The notes beneath the pieces were generated by a model. The model was not told where the DNA came from, searched no databases, and saw nothing but the letters and a program-made list of their open reading frames with translations. From contig NZ_UETC01000004.1 in the NCBI RefSeq assembly GCF_900116765.1, forward strand, positions 62,001-126,000: a stretch of 64,000 bases of DNA, in the 5' to 3' direction. Made by a program: the position numbers and the translations under genes. Positions 26,747-40,106 of the stretch are shown here, piece after piece (position 1 is the first letter of the stretch; the number at the start of each line of letters is the position of its first letter). This DNA is from Jannaschia seohaensis. GTDB taxonomy: Bacteria > Pseudomonadota > Alphaproteobacteria > Rhodobacterales > Rhodobacteraceae.

Positions 26747-28114
26747 TCAGGCCGCGCCGAACACCTCGCCCACAAGGGTGGTCAGGTCGGGCAGCAGCCG
26801 CAGGGACATCCCCCCCGCATCCCCTGTCTTGCAGCCCTTGGGGGCCATCGCGGCGGTGAAACCAAGTTTTGCGGCTTCCTTCAAGCGATTTTCGGCCTGG
26901 GCCACCGGGCGCAGGGCCCCCGAGAGCGACAGTTCCCCGAAGACCACGGTTTCCGGCGGCACGCCCGCATCCTCACGCGCCGAGAGCAGCGCGCAGGCGA
27001 CCGCGAGATCGGCGGCGGGCTCGGAGATGCGGATGCCGCCGGCGACGTTCAGGTAGACGTCGAGCCCGCCGAAGGAGATCCCGGTCCGCGCCTCCAGCAC
27101 GGCGAGGATCATGCTCAGCCGCGAGCCGTCCCAGCCCACCACCGCGCGTCGGGGCTGCGAGAGTTGCGATGGCGCGACCAGGGCCTGGATCTCGACGAGC
27201 AGGGGGCGCGTCCCCTCGATCCCGGCGAAGACCACCGTGCCGGGCGCAGGCGCCTCCCGGTCGCCGAGGAACAGGGCGGAAGGGTTGGCGACCTCGGCCA
27301 GACCGCCGCCGGTCATCTCGAAGACGCCGATCTCGTCCGCCGGGCCGAACCGGTTCTTGACCGCGCGCAGGATGCGGAACTGATGCCCGCGCTCGCCCTC
27401 GAAATAGAGCACCGTGTCGACCATGTGCTCGACCACGCGGGGACCGGCGATCTGCCCCTCCTTGGTGACATGGCCCACCAGGATGACCGCAGTGCCGAAG
27501 CGCTTGGCGAAGCTGGTCAATTCCTGCGCGGAGGCGCGGACCTGGGCGACGGAGCCCGGGGCGCTGTCGACGGTGTCGACCCACATGGTCTGGATCGAGT
27601 CGATGATGGCCAGGGCGGGCTTCTCGGCCTCCAGCGTGGTCAGCACGTCGCGGAGGTTGGTCTCGGCGGCCAGCCGCACGGGCGCATCGCCCAGGCCCAG
27701 CCGCTGGGCCCGCATCCGCACCTGGGCCGTCGCCTCCTCGCCGGAGATGTAGACGACCTGTTCTCCCGCCCGCGCGAAGGCTGCGGCGGCCTGGAGCAGC
27801 AGGGTCGACTTCCCGATGCCGGGATCGCCCCCGACCAGCGTGGCGGAAGCGGGCACGAGGCCGCCGCCGAGGACACGGTCCAGCTCTCCCAGGCCCGAGA
27901 GGGTTCGCGGTGGCGGCGCCTCCTCGGTCTGGAGGTCCGTCAGCGCCATGCGCTTGCCCTTCATCCCGCCCAGCGACTTCTTGGAAGGGCCCTGGGACAG
28001 GGGCACCTCCTCCTGGATGGTGTTCCAGGCGCCGCAACCGTCGCAGCGGCCGGTCCATTTCTTGTGGATCGTGCCGCATTCGGTGCAGGCGAATTGTGTC
28101 ACGGGCTTTGCCAT
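26747..28114 (-). CDS. radA: DNA repair protein RadA
   Basis: RecA-like branch-migration factor, 455 residues. The N-terminal zinc finger is CTECGTIHKKWTGRCDGCG, followed by Walker A GGDPGIGKSTLL, the RadA-specific KNRFG motif (VKNRFGPADEIG), and a C-terminal Lon-like domain. All domains are complete. The ATG at 28114 sits just before the zinc finger. It lies upstream of cvpA-purF and is separated from the membrane protein gene above it by a strong hairpin. Confidence 0.96.
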   Translation of the reverse strand: MAKPVTQFACTECGTIHKKWTGRCDGCGAWNTIQEEVPLSQGPSKKSLGGMKGKRMALTDLQTEEAPPPRTLSGLGELDRVLGGGLVPASATLVGGDPGIGKSTLLLQAAAAFARAGEQVVYISGEEATAQVRMRAQRLGLGDAPVRLAAETNLRDVLTTLEAEKPALAIIDSIQTMWVDTVDSAPGSVAQVRASAQELTSFAKRFGTAVILVGHVTKEGQIAGPRVVEHMVDTVLYFEGERGHQFRILRAVKNRFGPADEIGVFEMTGGGLAEVANPSALFLGDREAPAPGTVVFAGIEGTRPLLVEIQALVAPSQLSQPRRAVVGWDGSRLSMILAVLEARTGISFGGLDVYLNVAGGIRISEPAADLAVACALLSAREDAGVPPETVVFGELSLSGALRPVAQAENRLKEAAKLGFTAAMAPKGCKTGDAGGMSLRLLPDLTTLVGEVFGAA

Positions 28115-28200
28115 GTTCCCGGTTTGGTCCATCCGGTCCGGGAAGGCAAGCACGCTGGCCGCTCATCGAGCCTGACGGCGCACTTCGCCCCTTGGAAAGA

Positions 28201-28232
28201 CGAAGGCCCGGCGTGGCAGCGCCGGGCCTTCG
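28201..28232 (-). terminator. Terminator hairpin after the coiled-coil membrane gene
   Basis: CGAAGGCCCGGCG / CGCCGGGCCTTCG, a perfect 13-base stem with the six-base loop TGGCAG. Read on the minus strand it follows the stop at 28268 by about 35 bases and is followed by TCTTT. It separates that gene from radA. Confidence 0.75.
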
Positions 28233-28267
28233 GACGGGCAGGGGAGAGGCCCGTCTCTCGCGGGAGA

Positions 28268-29056
28268 TCATTCGGCCGGGGTCGCCATCTGATCTCCACC
28301 GCGTCCCTCGCGCCGGCGCATGCCGACGATGTTCTTCGGCCGGTCGTGGCCGGTCAGCTTCAGCGCGTCCGTCACCTCGGCCAAGTCCTTCTGCAGGCGT
28401 TCGATCTGCTTTTCGGCCAGGCCTTCCTCGACGGAGACGGCCTGCATCCAGCGTTTGATCTCGCCCACTGTCGCCTGGGCCATGGAAATGCGCTGGCGAT
28501 ACTGTTCGACCTCGCGCTGCCGCTCGCGCAGGAAGGACCGGGCCCGCTCCACCTTTTCGGTGGAATAGATTTGGGCCAGGTCCCGGCTTTCGACCGACAT
28601 CTGGGCCGCCGCCTGGAGAACGTCATATTCCAACTCGGCCAGGTCGGGATGGTGACGCATCCATTCGATCCGCTCGCGCATGGCGTCGAACTCGCGGCTC
28701 AGCTGGAACGTGCCCTCGCGGTCGGCCTGATGGACGTAGTGGTAAGCCTGGGCCACGTCCGCCATCGAGATGCGGAAATCGCGGTTCGTGACCTCCAGCC
28801 GGCGCATGCGGGCGTTGGCCGGAAGGAAACCGATCAGAACGATCAGGAGCAACCCGAGCCCGATCTGCACATACATCCCGGCATCGGGCACTTCGGTGCC
28901 TCCGAAAGAGACCGGGATGTCGAGCCATGGAAGAACGCCAACGGCCGCGGCGGCGGAGGTGCCCAGGACCGCGATCGTGGCGAGGATCAGCAGAAAGGCG
29001 CAGAACGACTGCACGGCAGAGACGAAGACGGCAACATGCGATGATGACTCGGTCAT
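28268..29056 (-). CDS. Membrane protein with long coiled coil
   Basis: A 262-residue protein with two transmembrane segments near the N-terminus (SFCAFLLILATIAVLGTSAA and VQIGLGLLLIVLIGFLPANA). A charged, helical cytoplasmic region follows (MADVAQAYHYVHQADREGTF, RARSFLRERQREVEQYRQRI, GLAEKQIERLQKDLAEVTDA). Some related proteins are labelled DNA repair protein, but I see no catalytic motif to support this. The ribosome site GGAAGGGGTTGG precedes the ATG. A terminator hairpin follows at 28201-28232. Confidence 0.75.
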   Translation of the reverse strand: MTESSSHVAVFVSAVQSFCAFLLILATIAVLGTSAAAAVGVLPWLDIPVSFGGTEVPDAGMYVQIGLGLLLIVLIGFLPANARMRRLEVTNRDFRISMADVAQAYHYVHQADREGTFQLSREFDAMRERIEWMRHHPDLAELEYDVLQAAAQMSVESRDLAQIYSTEKVERARSFLRERQREVEQYRQRISMAQATVGEIKRWMQAVSVEEGLAEKQIERLQKDLAEVTDALKLTGHDRPKNIVGMRRREGRGGDQMATPAE

Positions 29057-29233
29057 GGCCCAACCCCTTCCTGGTCCAGTTGAAGGTTCCTCCGTTGCTT
29101 AGGACATAGGATAGCAGAGACCCCCCGGGGCCCTGATAGACATTTGTCAAATTCACCGTGAATTCACCCGGAAATCGGGAGAAAGCCGCCGGGGTCAGAG
29201 GCCCGTCCGCCAGTTGCGGCCGGCGGGCCGGGC

Positions 29234-30277
29234 CTAGAGCCCCCGATACTTGGTCTGGTATCGCCGTCCGAGCGAGGTCAGCATCTCATAGCCGATCGTC
29301 CCCGCCTGCTCCGCCAGCATGTCCACACCGTGATGCGGGCTCAGAACGGAGACATGCTCGGGGTCGCTGTCCAGATGGCTGATATCGACGGTCAGCAGAT
29401 CCATGGAGACGCGCCCGACGACCGGGCAGGGCACCTTGCCTGCCATCACATCGAGCCCCGGCTGCAAGGCGCGGTGCAGCCCATCGGCATAGCCCCCCGC
29501 CACCGTCGCTATGCGCGCGTCGGCGGGTGCGATCCAGGAGGCGCCGTAGCCCACGCCCTCGCCGCGGGCGACGTCGAAGCAGGCGATCACCGGCAGCTCC
29601 AGGGCGACGACGGGTTCCGCCTTGGCGTAAGGCAGCCCGCCATAGAGGCCGATGCCCGGCCGGACCATGTCGAAATGATAGGCCGGCCCCAGCAGCGTGC
29701 CGCCGGTGGCCGCCAGGCTGCGGGGCACGTCGATCCCGTCGGTCATGCGCCGGAAGACGGCCAGTTGCGCCGCGTTCTGCTCGCTGGAGGGGTTGTCCGA
29801 GGAGGCCAGATGCGAGGTCAGCAGCACCGGCCCCGCCTCCAGCGCGATATCGGACACGGCCGCCCATTCCGCCTCCTTCAGCCCCAGCCGGTTCATCCCG
29901 CTATCGAGCTGCAAGCCGAAGGGATGGCGGGGCAACGCTTCCAGATGGCGCGTGAGCTGGTCGACCGAGCAGAGCATCGGCACCAGATCGGCGCGCTGGA
30001 TGTCGGTCGTGTCCCCAGCCATGTGCCCGTAGAAACAGTAGATGCGCGGCTCCGGCCCGAGGGTCCGGCGTAGGGCCAGCCCCTCTTCCACGGTCGCGAC
30101 GAAGAAAGCCCGCGCCCCCTCCCGCGCGAGTCGGGGCGCCACCGCGGTCAGGCCCAGCCCGTAGGCGTCCGCCTTGACCACCGCCGCCGTCTCGCAACTG
30201 GGCGCCGACATCGCGTCGAGGGCGCGCCAGTTGGCGGCGATGGCTTCGAGATCGATATGGAGCGTTCCGGTCGGCAT
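29234..30277 (-). CDS. alr: Alanine racemase
   Basis: PLP-dependent racemase that makes D-alanine for peptidoglycan; 347 residues. The PLP-binding Lys is in AAVVKADAYGLG near residue 40. Catalytic Tyr region GEGVGYGASW and the C-terminal GRVSMDLLTVDIS are both visible. The ATG at 30277 is chosen to begin with MPTGTLHIDLEAIAANWRAL, the usual family start. It is next to a flavin reductase gene on the same strand, 55 bases apart. Confidence 0.96.
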   Translation of the reverse strand: MPTGTLHIDLEAIAANWRALDAMSAPSCETAAVVKADAYGLGLTAVAPRLAREGARAFFVATVEEGLALRRTLGPEPRIYCFYGHMAGDTTDIQRADLVPMLCSVDQLTRHLEALPRHPFGLQLDSGMNRLGLKEAEWAAVSDIALEAGPVLLTSHLASSDNPSSEQNAAQLAVFRRMTDGIDVPRSLAATGGTLLGPAYHFDMVRPGIGLYGGLPYAKAEPVVALELPVIACFDVARGEGVGYGASWIAPADARIATVAGGYADGLHRALQPGLDVMAGKVPCPVVGRVSMDLLTVDISHLDSDPEHVSVLSPHHGVDMLAEQAGTIGYEMLTSLGRRYQTKYRGL

Positions 30278-30332
30278 GTCAGGCGTGATGCGGCGCGGTG
30301 CGCGCCGCGTCAAGCGGGCGCGAGCCCCCTGC

Positions 30333-30827
30333 TCAGGCGCGTTCCGCCCGAAGGTAGCTGCGCATCCCGTAGATCAGCGGCGTCCCGGTCTCGGAGGAGC
30401 GGACGGCGCGGACCGCGCCGATGATGACCAGATGCGTCCCGATCGGGTCGATATCCTGCACCTCGCAATCGAAGGCGGCGAGCCCGGGCAGGATCGGCGC
30501 GCCGGTCTCCAGCGTCTCGGTGGCGAGCCCGGCGAAGCGCGCCGCGCCCGACGCGCCGCCACGACCGGCGAAGAGATCGGCCAGATCCTGTTGCCCGGCC
30601 TCCAGCACGTTGATCGCGAAGACGCCGTTCCGTCGGATGGGATCGGCCGCCGAGGCGCCTTTGTTGATGCAGACGAGCATGGTCGGCGCGTCGCCATCGG
30701 CGCTGACGCTGGTCATGGCCGAGACCGTGACCCCCGCGCGGCCCGCCGGGCCATCGGTGGTGACGACGCTGACGGTGGCGGCGGCGCGGCTCATGGCCTG
30801 AATGAAGCGGTCGCGAAGAGTGTCCAT
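30333..30827 (-). CDS. Flavin reductase-like domain protein
   Basis: A 164-residue FMN-binding protein of the flavin reductase-like family (HpaC/RutF-type). Typical elements are FIQAMSRAAATVSVVTTDGP at the start, GVTVSAMTSVSADGDAPTML (the FMN-binding stretch), and FAINVLEAGQQDLADLFAGR. Substrate partner unknown: such proteins usually supply reduced flavin to a monooxygenase, and none is adjacent. The 110 bases before speB hold the divergent promoter region. Confidence 0.88.
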   Translation of the reverse strand: MDTLRDRFIQAMSRAAATVSVVTTDGPAGRAGVTVSAMTSVSADGDAPTMLVCINKGASAADPIRRNGVFAINVLEAGQQDLADLFAGRGGASGAARFAGLATETLETGAPILPGLAAFDCEVQDIDPIGTHLVIIGAVRAVRSSETGTPLIYGMRSYLRAERA

Positions 30828-30937
30828 GCCGGGCCAGATAGCCGATCGGTCGGCGGTGTCGAGCGCGAAGCGCGAAGGGGGCTTGCGCCCGGCTGGGCGC
30901 GCACGGCAGACCGGGCCGAAACCGGAGGAGACAAGCC

Positions 30938-35287
<4,350 letters not shown>

Positions 35288-35327
35288 AGGACGACGCAGG
35301 GTCAATTTTCTGCTTAGACTGGATGCG

Positions 35328-35342
35328 TTAATGCCGCTTTAA
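35328..35342 (+). promoter_or_regulatory. CtrA-type binding site upstream of cckA
   Basis: TTAA-TGCCGCT-TTAA fits the CtrA consensus TTAA-N7-TTAA exactly and is followed by CC. It is 57-71 bases upstream of the cckA ATG. CckA sits at the top of the phosphorelay that activates CtrA, so feedback is plausible. Confidence 0.6.
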
Positions 35343-35398
35343 CCCTTTGGGCGTTTAGTCTAGCGGAACGAATCGAGTGAGAAGGGACGTGCTGCGGC

Positions 35399-38083
35399 AT
35401 GTTCCCGGGGGCCCACCAGTTGCATGAATCGGCCACGAGGACGCGTCGCACGCTGATCCGGTCTGCGGTGTTGCTGATGGCCGCGGCCGCCGCCGGGCTC
35501 GGGGCCTGGACGGCGGATGCGGCACAGATTCAGGCCGTGCTCGCGGCGGCGGCCGCGGCGATCGTCGTGGTCGTGCTCGGCCTTCATCTGGTTGATTTAT
35601 TGTCGCGCCGCTCCGAGCGGCACCGGCTGGAGGTGGTCATGGACTTTCTCCAGCACGACAGTGCGCCGGGCTTCTGCACCGATCCGGATGGGGCGATCTT
35701 TGCCCAGAACCGCGCGGCCCTGGATCGCTTCGGTCGCCGCGACGGCGCGACTATGGTGCGGGCCTTCGAGACGCTCTTCGCCAACCCGGACGCGGTCGTG
35801 CACCGTCTGCGCGCCATGGCCGAAATGTCCGACAGCGCGCGCGAGGACGTGGTCACGCGACGCGGCCATGTCCGTGTCGCGGTCCATCGCATTCCCGGCG
35901 GTTTTCTGTGGCGACTCGAGGATTTGGTGGACCGCGCGCCCCGGGCGGCGGATGGGAACGGGCTGCCGATTCTAACCTTCGGCTCCTCCGGGACGATTCT
36001 CTACATGAACGGCGTTTTGCGCGGCATGGTCGGCAAACGCGCCAAGTCGATCGAGGATGTCTTCGACGAGACGCCGCTGCGCAGCGGCCAGATGAACCGG
36101 CTTCGCGGCAAGGCCGGCTGGGAGACCGTGCGCCTCGTCCTGTCGGAACCGGTGAACGGCCGGCAGGAGGTGTTCGTCCTCCCCGTGGACGAGCCGGCCG
36201 ACGGCCGGGTCTCGCTCGACGCGCTGCCGGTCGCCCTGCTGCGCCTGAATGGCGACGGGGAGATCGTCTTCGCCAACCGGCCCGCGCGGGATCTTCTGCC
36301 CCGCGCGACGCTGGAAAGCGGCATTCACCTCGCCTCGGTGGTGGAGGGGCTGGGCCGATCCGTGCGCGATTGGGTCGAGGATGCGGTCGCGGGGCGGGGT
36401 CTCTACCGGCCCGAAGTGGTGCGCGTCTCCGATGCGGATGCCGAGTCCTTTCTCCAGATCACCCTCGCCCGCCCGCTGGAGGGCGAAAAGGACGGGCTCC
36501 TGGCGGTTTTGAACGACGCGACCGAGCTCAAGACGATGGAGGCGCAATTCGTTCAGAGCCAGAAGATGCAGGCAATCGGACAGCTTGCCGGCGGGGTCGC
36601 CCATGACTTCAATAACCTGCTGACCGCGATCTCGGGCCATTGCGATCTGCTGCTGCTGCGTCACGGCGAGGGGGACGAGGATTACGCCGACCTCACGCAG
36701 ATCACCCAGAACGCGAACCGCGCCGCCGCACTGGTCGGACAACTTCTGGCATTTTCCCGCAAGCAGACGCTGGAGATGCAGCAGATCGATCTGCGGGACA
36801 CGCTCAGCGACCTGGCACATCTGCTGAACCGTCTTGTGGGCGAGCGCGTGACGTTGGAGCTCGACCACGACCCCGGGCTCGTGCCGATCCGCGGCGATCG
36901 GCGTCAGTTGGAGCAGGTTCTGATGAACCTGGTCGTGAACGCGCGGGACGCGATGCCCGATGGCGGCACCATTCGGATCGAGACGCGCTGCGTCACGCTG
37001 GACGAGCCGCTCACCCGTGATCGCGCGACGGTCCCGCCGGGGGATTACGTCGTCGTTACCGTCAGCGACGAGGGCAACGGCATCCCCCCCGACATGCTGC
37101 GCCGGATCTTCGAGCCTTTCTTCACCACCAAGCGGCCAGGGGAGGGGACCGGCCTCGGCCTCTCGATGGCTTACGGTATCGTCAAACAATCCGGCGGGTT
37201 CATCTTTGCCGATAGCACGACCGGAGTGGGGGCGACGTTCCGCCTGTATTTCCCGGCCGAGACGCGGCGGGACAACCGGCAGCGGCTCCAACCGGCCATT
37301 ACCACACCGGCCCTTGCCCCCAATCCGGAGCCTGCCGCGGCGATCGAGGTGCAAGCCGGTTTGGCCTCTCTCTCGTCGGTCAATTCCGCGGATCACCCTG
37401 CGGCCGCCTCCGAACGCGCCGTTGCCGCGCAGCGAGGGGAGATGACGGACACGCCGTCGGTAGCGATGGCGGCGGCGATCTCCGCCGCGGGGGACCGGTC
37501 CGAAGCCTCTGCCTTGCGGACCAACGGTGTCTCAGCGGAGATGGCCATCGCCTCTCTTCTTTCCAAGGAAACGTGCATATCTCAGACGTCGGAGGCAGAC
37601 CGTTCCGCGCTCGGCCCTCCTGCCTCCTCGAGCGGGGCAGGGCTCGACGATCAGGCAGATGGGCCGACCCGCCATGGCGCGGACTCGCAGGCCGAGGACG
37701 CCGCGTCCGCCGGGCCCAGCCGTCCGGTCGTGCTTCTCGTCGAGGATGAGGCCCCGGTGCGGGCGTTCGCGTCTCGGGCCCTCCGCCTTCGGGGCTATAC
37801 GGTTCTGGAAGCCGCCAACGCGGAGGACGCGCTCGACGCGCTGCGTGACGAGGGGCTCGTGGTCGATCTCTTCGTAACGGACGTGATGATGCCGGGGATG
37901 GACGGGCCGAGTTGGGTTCGAGAGGCGCTCAAGAATCGCCCGACCGTCCGCACCGTGTTCATGTCCGGCTACATGCAGGAAACGCTCCTGGAAAAGGACT
38001 CGCCTGTCCCGAACTCCGTCTTCTTGCCCAAGCCCTTCTCCCTTTCGGACCTGACCCGCACCGTCGAAAACGTTTTGCACTGA
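35399..38083 (+). CDS. cckA: Hybrid sensor histidine kinase CckA
   Basis: Cell-cycle kinase that phosphorylates CtrA and CpdR through ChpT; 894 residues. Two N-terminal transmembrane helices (about 22-65; [20 protein letters not shown] and [17 protein letters not shown]) are followed by PAS-like regions (75-370), HisKA with His402 in [15 protein letters not shown], HATPase ([29 protein letters not shown]), and a REC domain with Asp828 in [15 protein letters not shown] low-complexity linker of about 150 residues (630-775) before REC is longer than usual. In Rhodobacterales CckA also feeds GTA control. Confidence 0.94.
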   Translation: MFPGAHQLHESATRTRRTLIRSAVLLMAAAAAGLGAWTADAAQIQAVLAAAAAAIVVVVLGLHLVDLLSRRSERHRLEVVMDFLQHDSAPGFCTDPDGAIFAQNRAALDRFGRRDGATMVRAFETLFANPDAVVHRLRAMAEMSDSAREDVVTRRGHVRVAVHRIPGGFLWRLEDLVDRAPRAADGNGLPILTFGSSGTILYMNGVLRGMVGKRAKSIEDVFDETPLRSGQMNRLRGKAGWETVRLVLSEPVNGRQEVFVLPVDEPADGRVSLDALPVALLRLNGDGEIVFANRPARDLLPRATLESGIHLASVVEGLGRSVRDWVEDAVAGRGLYRPEVVRVSDADAESFLQITLARPLEGEKDGLLAVLNDATELKTMEAQFVQSQKMQAIGQLAGGVAHDFNNLLTAISGHCDLLLLRHGEGDEDYADLTQITQNANRAAALVGQLLAFSRKQTLEMQQIDLRDTLSDLAHLLNRLVGERVTLELDHDPGLVPIRGDRRQLEQVLMNLVVNARDAMPDGGTIRIETRCVTLDEPLTRDRATVPPGDYVVVTVSDEGNGIPPDMLRRIFEPFFTTKRPGEGTGLGLSMAYGIVKQSGGFIFADSTTGVGATFRLYFPAETRRDNRQRLQPAITTPALAPNPEPAAAIEVQAGLASLSSVNSADHPAAASERAVAAQRGEMTDTPSVAMAAAISAAGDRSEASALRTNGVSAEMAIASLLSKETCISQTSEADRSALGPPASSSGAGLDDQADGPTRHGADSQAEDAASAGPSRPVVLLVEDEAPVRAFASRALRLRGYTVLEAANAEDALDALRDEGLVVDLFVTDVMMPGMDGPSWVREALKNRPTVRTVFMSGYMQETLLEKDSPVPNSVFLPKPFSLSDLTRTVENVLH

Positions 38084-38095
38084 CCGGACCGCCGG

Positions 38096-38680
38096 TCACG
38101 GTGCCGCAAGGCTCCGCCACAGATCGAAATCGTCGGCCCGTTCGATTTCAAGCCGCCGCCGCCGTATGTCGTCGAGATCCACGGGCCGAGCCGGAGAGCT
38201 ATTGCGTAGCTCGATCTCGGGCAGGGGCCCGATCCGGTCTTCCAGAAAACGGTAGAGCTGCTCCGGCCGGTCGTATCGAAACAGGTGATCCACCCCACCC
38301 GCGAGCATGCGCGCCTGCGACCCGATCTTGGCGAAGGGGGGCGGCTGCTTCGAGAGATAGGCATCGACGAACCCGGCGAAATCCATGTCCTCGGTCGAGT
38401 TCGGCTGCCCTGCCAAACCAGGCCGGCTCCGATAGCGAAACCAGCTTCCAAGCCAGGAGACGGGCTCGCGCATCACCGCGACCAGCTCCAATGGGCGGCG
38501 GCCGCGCTGCTCGAAGAAGGGGGCAAGGTCGCGCCGATACTTCGCCACGCCACAGTGCTTGAGTCCCGGCGGGTTGAGGATCGCCGCATCCGCCCGCGGC
38601 GCCAAGGCGGCCTCAAGCGCGGTCGTCCCGGTCTTGGGCACCGCGAGCAATACAAAGCGCGCCTTCCAGAAGACCAGCAT
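38096..38680 (-). CDS. Sulfotransferase-like protein
   Basis: A 194-residue protein with the PAPS-binding P-loop-like motif FVLLAVPKTGTTALEAALAP near residue 10 and a later REPVSWLGSWFRYRS segment of sulfotransferase type. It is short for the family and lacks a signal peptide. Substrate unknown. It lies on the minus strand between cckA and recA; the upstream region shared with recA is about 160 bases. Confidence 0.8.
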   Translation of the reverse strand: MLVFWKARFVLLAVPKTGTTALEAALAPRADAAILNPPGLKHCGVAKYRRDLAPFFEQRGRRPLELVAVMREPVSWLGSWFRYRSRPGLAGQPNSTEDMDFAGFVDAYLSKQPPPFAKIGSQARMLAGGVDHLFRYDRPEQLYRFLEDRIGPLPEIELRNSSPARPVDLDDIRRRRLEIERADDFDLWRSLAAP

Positions 38681-38780
38681 CAGCCCTCGCTCGATAACGA
38701 TTGATTAACCACCTTCCTACAAAATCGGTGGAGTTGAATGTGCTTGCCTATGTTCCACCTTTGTACCATAACAGGCGCAA

Positions 38781-38795
38781 GAACAAGATATGAAC
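38781..38795. promoter_or_regulatory. SOS (LexA) box upstream of recA
   Basis: GAAC-AAGATAT-GAAC is a perfect copy of the alphaproteobacterial LexA site GTTC-N7-GTTC read on the other strand. It is 50-64 bases upstream of the recA start at 38845 and probably makes recA damage-inducible. Confidence 0.85.
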
Positions 38796-38844
38796 AAAAC
38801 CGCGATTGCCGCTTTGGCGGCAGCATGTAACAAGGGCGGATCAG

Positions 38845-39915
38845 ATGGCAACGACGAACCTCCTCGACATGGCTGACAAAAAGAAGGCCGACAAGCAGAA
38901 GGCCCTCGATAGCGCGCTGGCGCAGATCGAGCGGCAGTTCGGCAAGGGCTCCATCATGAAGCTCGGCGGCGACAACCAGATGCCGGATATCGAGGCGACC
39001 TCGACCGGCTCCCTCGGGCTGGATATCGCGCTGGGCATCGGCGGCCTGCCCAAGGGGCGCATCATCGAGATCTACGGGCCGGAGAGCTCCGGTAAGACGA
39101 CGCTGACCCTGCATGCGGTCGCGGAGGAGCAGAAGAAAGGCGGCGTCTGCGCCTTCGTCGATGCGGAGCATGCGCTGGATCCCCAATATGCGCGCAAGTT
39201 GGGGGTCGATCTCGATGAGCTGCTGATTTCCCAGCCCGATACCGGTGAGCAGGCGTTGGAGATCGTCGACACGCTCGTGCGGTCGGGGGCCGTTAGCCTC
39301 GTGGTAGTCGACTCGGTGGCGGCGCTGACGCCCAAGTCGGAGCTCGAGGGCGATATGGGCGACAGTTCTGTCGGTGTGCATGCACGGCTGATGAGCCAGG
39401 CGATGCGCAAGCTGACCGGATCGATCAACCGGTCGAACTGCATGGTCATCTTTATCAACCAAATCCGGATGAAGATCGGCGTCATGTTCGGCTCGCCCGA
39501 GACGACGACGGGCGGCAATGCGTTGAAGTTCTATGCCTCCGTGCGTCTCGACATCAGGCGCATTGGCGCGATCAAGGACCGCGATGAGGTCGTGGGCAAC
39601 GCGACGCGCGTGAAGGTCGTCAAGAACAAGGTCGCCCCGCCGTTCAAGCAGGTTGAGTTCGACATCATGTATGGCGAGGGCATCTCCAAGATGGGCGAAC
39701 TGCTGGATCTCGGGGTGAAGGCCGGCGTGGTCGACAAGTCCGGCGCATGGTTCAGCTATGGCGACGAGCGCATTGGTCAGGGCCGGGAGAACTCGAAGCA
39801 ATTCCTGCGCGATAATCCTCAAGTCGCGCTCGAGATCGAGGACAAGATCCGTGCGGCGCATGGTCTGGAATTTCAGATGAGCGCGTCAGACAAGGATGAG
39901 ATCTTCGACGAGTAG
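38845..39915 (+). CDS. recA: Recombinase RecA
   Basis: Homologous recombination and SOS co-protease; 356 residues. Starts [20 protein letters not shown]. Walker A is [15 protein letters not shown], and the conserved blocks [38 protein letters not shown] and [18 protein letters not shown] are intact. A second possible start at MADKKK (38869) cannot be excluded; the first has GGGCGGATCAG before it. An SOS box is upstream and a terminator follows. Confidence 0.98.
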   Translation: MATTNLLDMADKKKADKQKALDSALAQIERQFGKGSIMKLGGDNQMPDIEATSTGSLGLDIALGIGGLPKGRIIEIYGPESSGKTTLTLHAVAEEQKKGGVCAFVDAEHALDPQYARKLGVDLDELLISQPDTGEQALEIVDTLVRSGAVSLVVVDSVAALTPKSELEGDMGDSSVGVHARLMSQAMRKLTGSINRSNCMVIFINQIRMKIGVMFGSPETTTGGNALKFYASVRLDIRRIGAIKDRDEVVGNATRVKVVKNKVAPPFKQVEFDIMYGEGISKMGELLDLGVKAGVVDKSGAWFSYGDERIGQGRENSKQFLRDNPQVALEIEDKIRAAHGLEFQMSASDKDEIFDE

Positions 39916-39991
39916 GAGATCGGGCGTCCGGCCTGTTGCCGTCTGAGCGGATCGCGACGCCCGCAAGCCGATCTGGACGATTGAAACGAGA

Positions 39992-40020
39992 GCGGCGCCC
40001 CTCCTTGGCGCCGCACTTCT
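39992..40020 (+). terminator. Terminator after recA
   Basis: GCGGCGCC-CCTCCTT-GGCGCCGC, eight-base stem, followed by the pyrimidine-rich ACTTCT. It is 77 bases after the recA stop and about 90 before alaS. Confidence 0.7.
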
Positions 40021-40106
40021 ATCGGGCGGCGCCTATCCCGGACCCACTCGACAGCGTGGAATGCCGACGTTAACAAGCCGGTCGCACTCCCAAGGATCCC
40101 GGACCG

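Noticed and set aside
26048-29044. A 998-codon plus-strand frame opposite cvpA, radA and the membrane gene
   Set aside because: Runs across several genes and the strong hairpin at 28201; sequence is Arg/Gly/His rich and unstructured.
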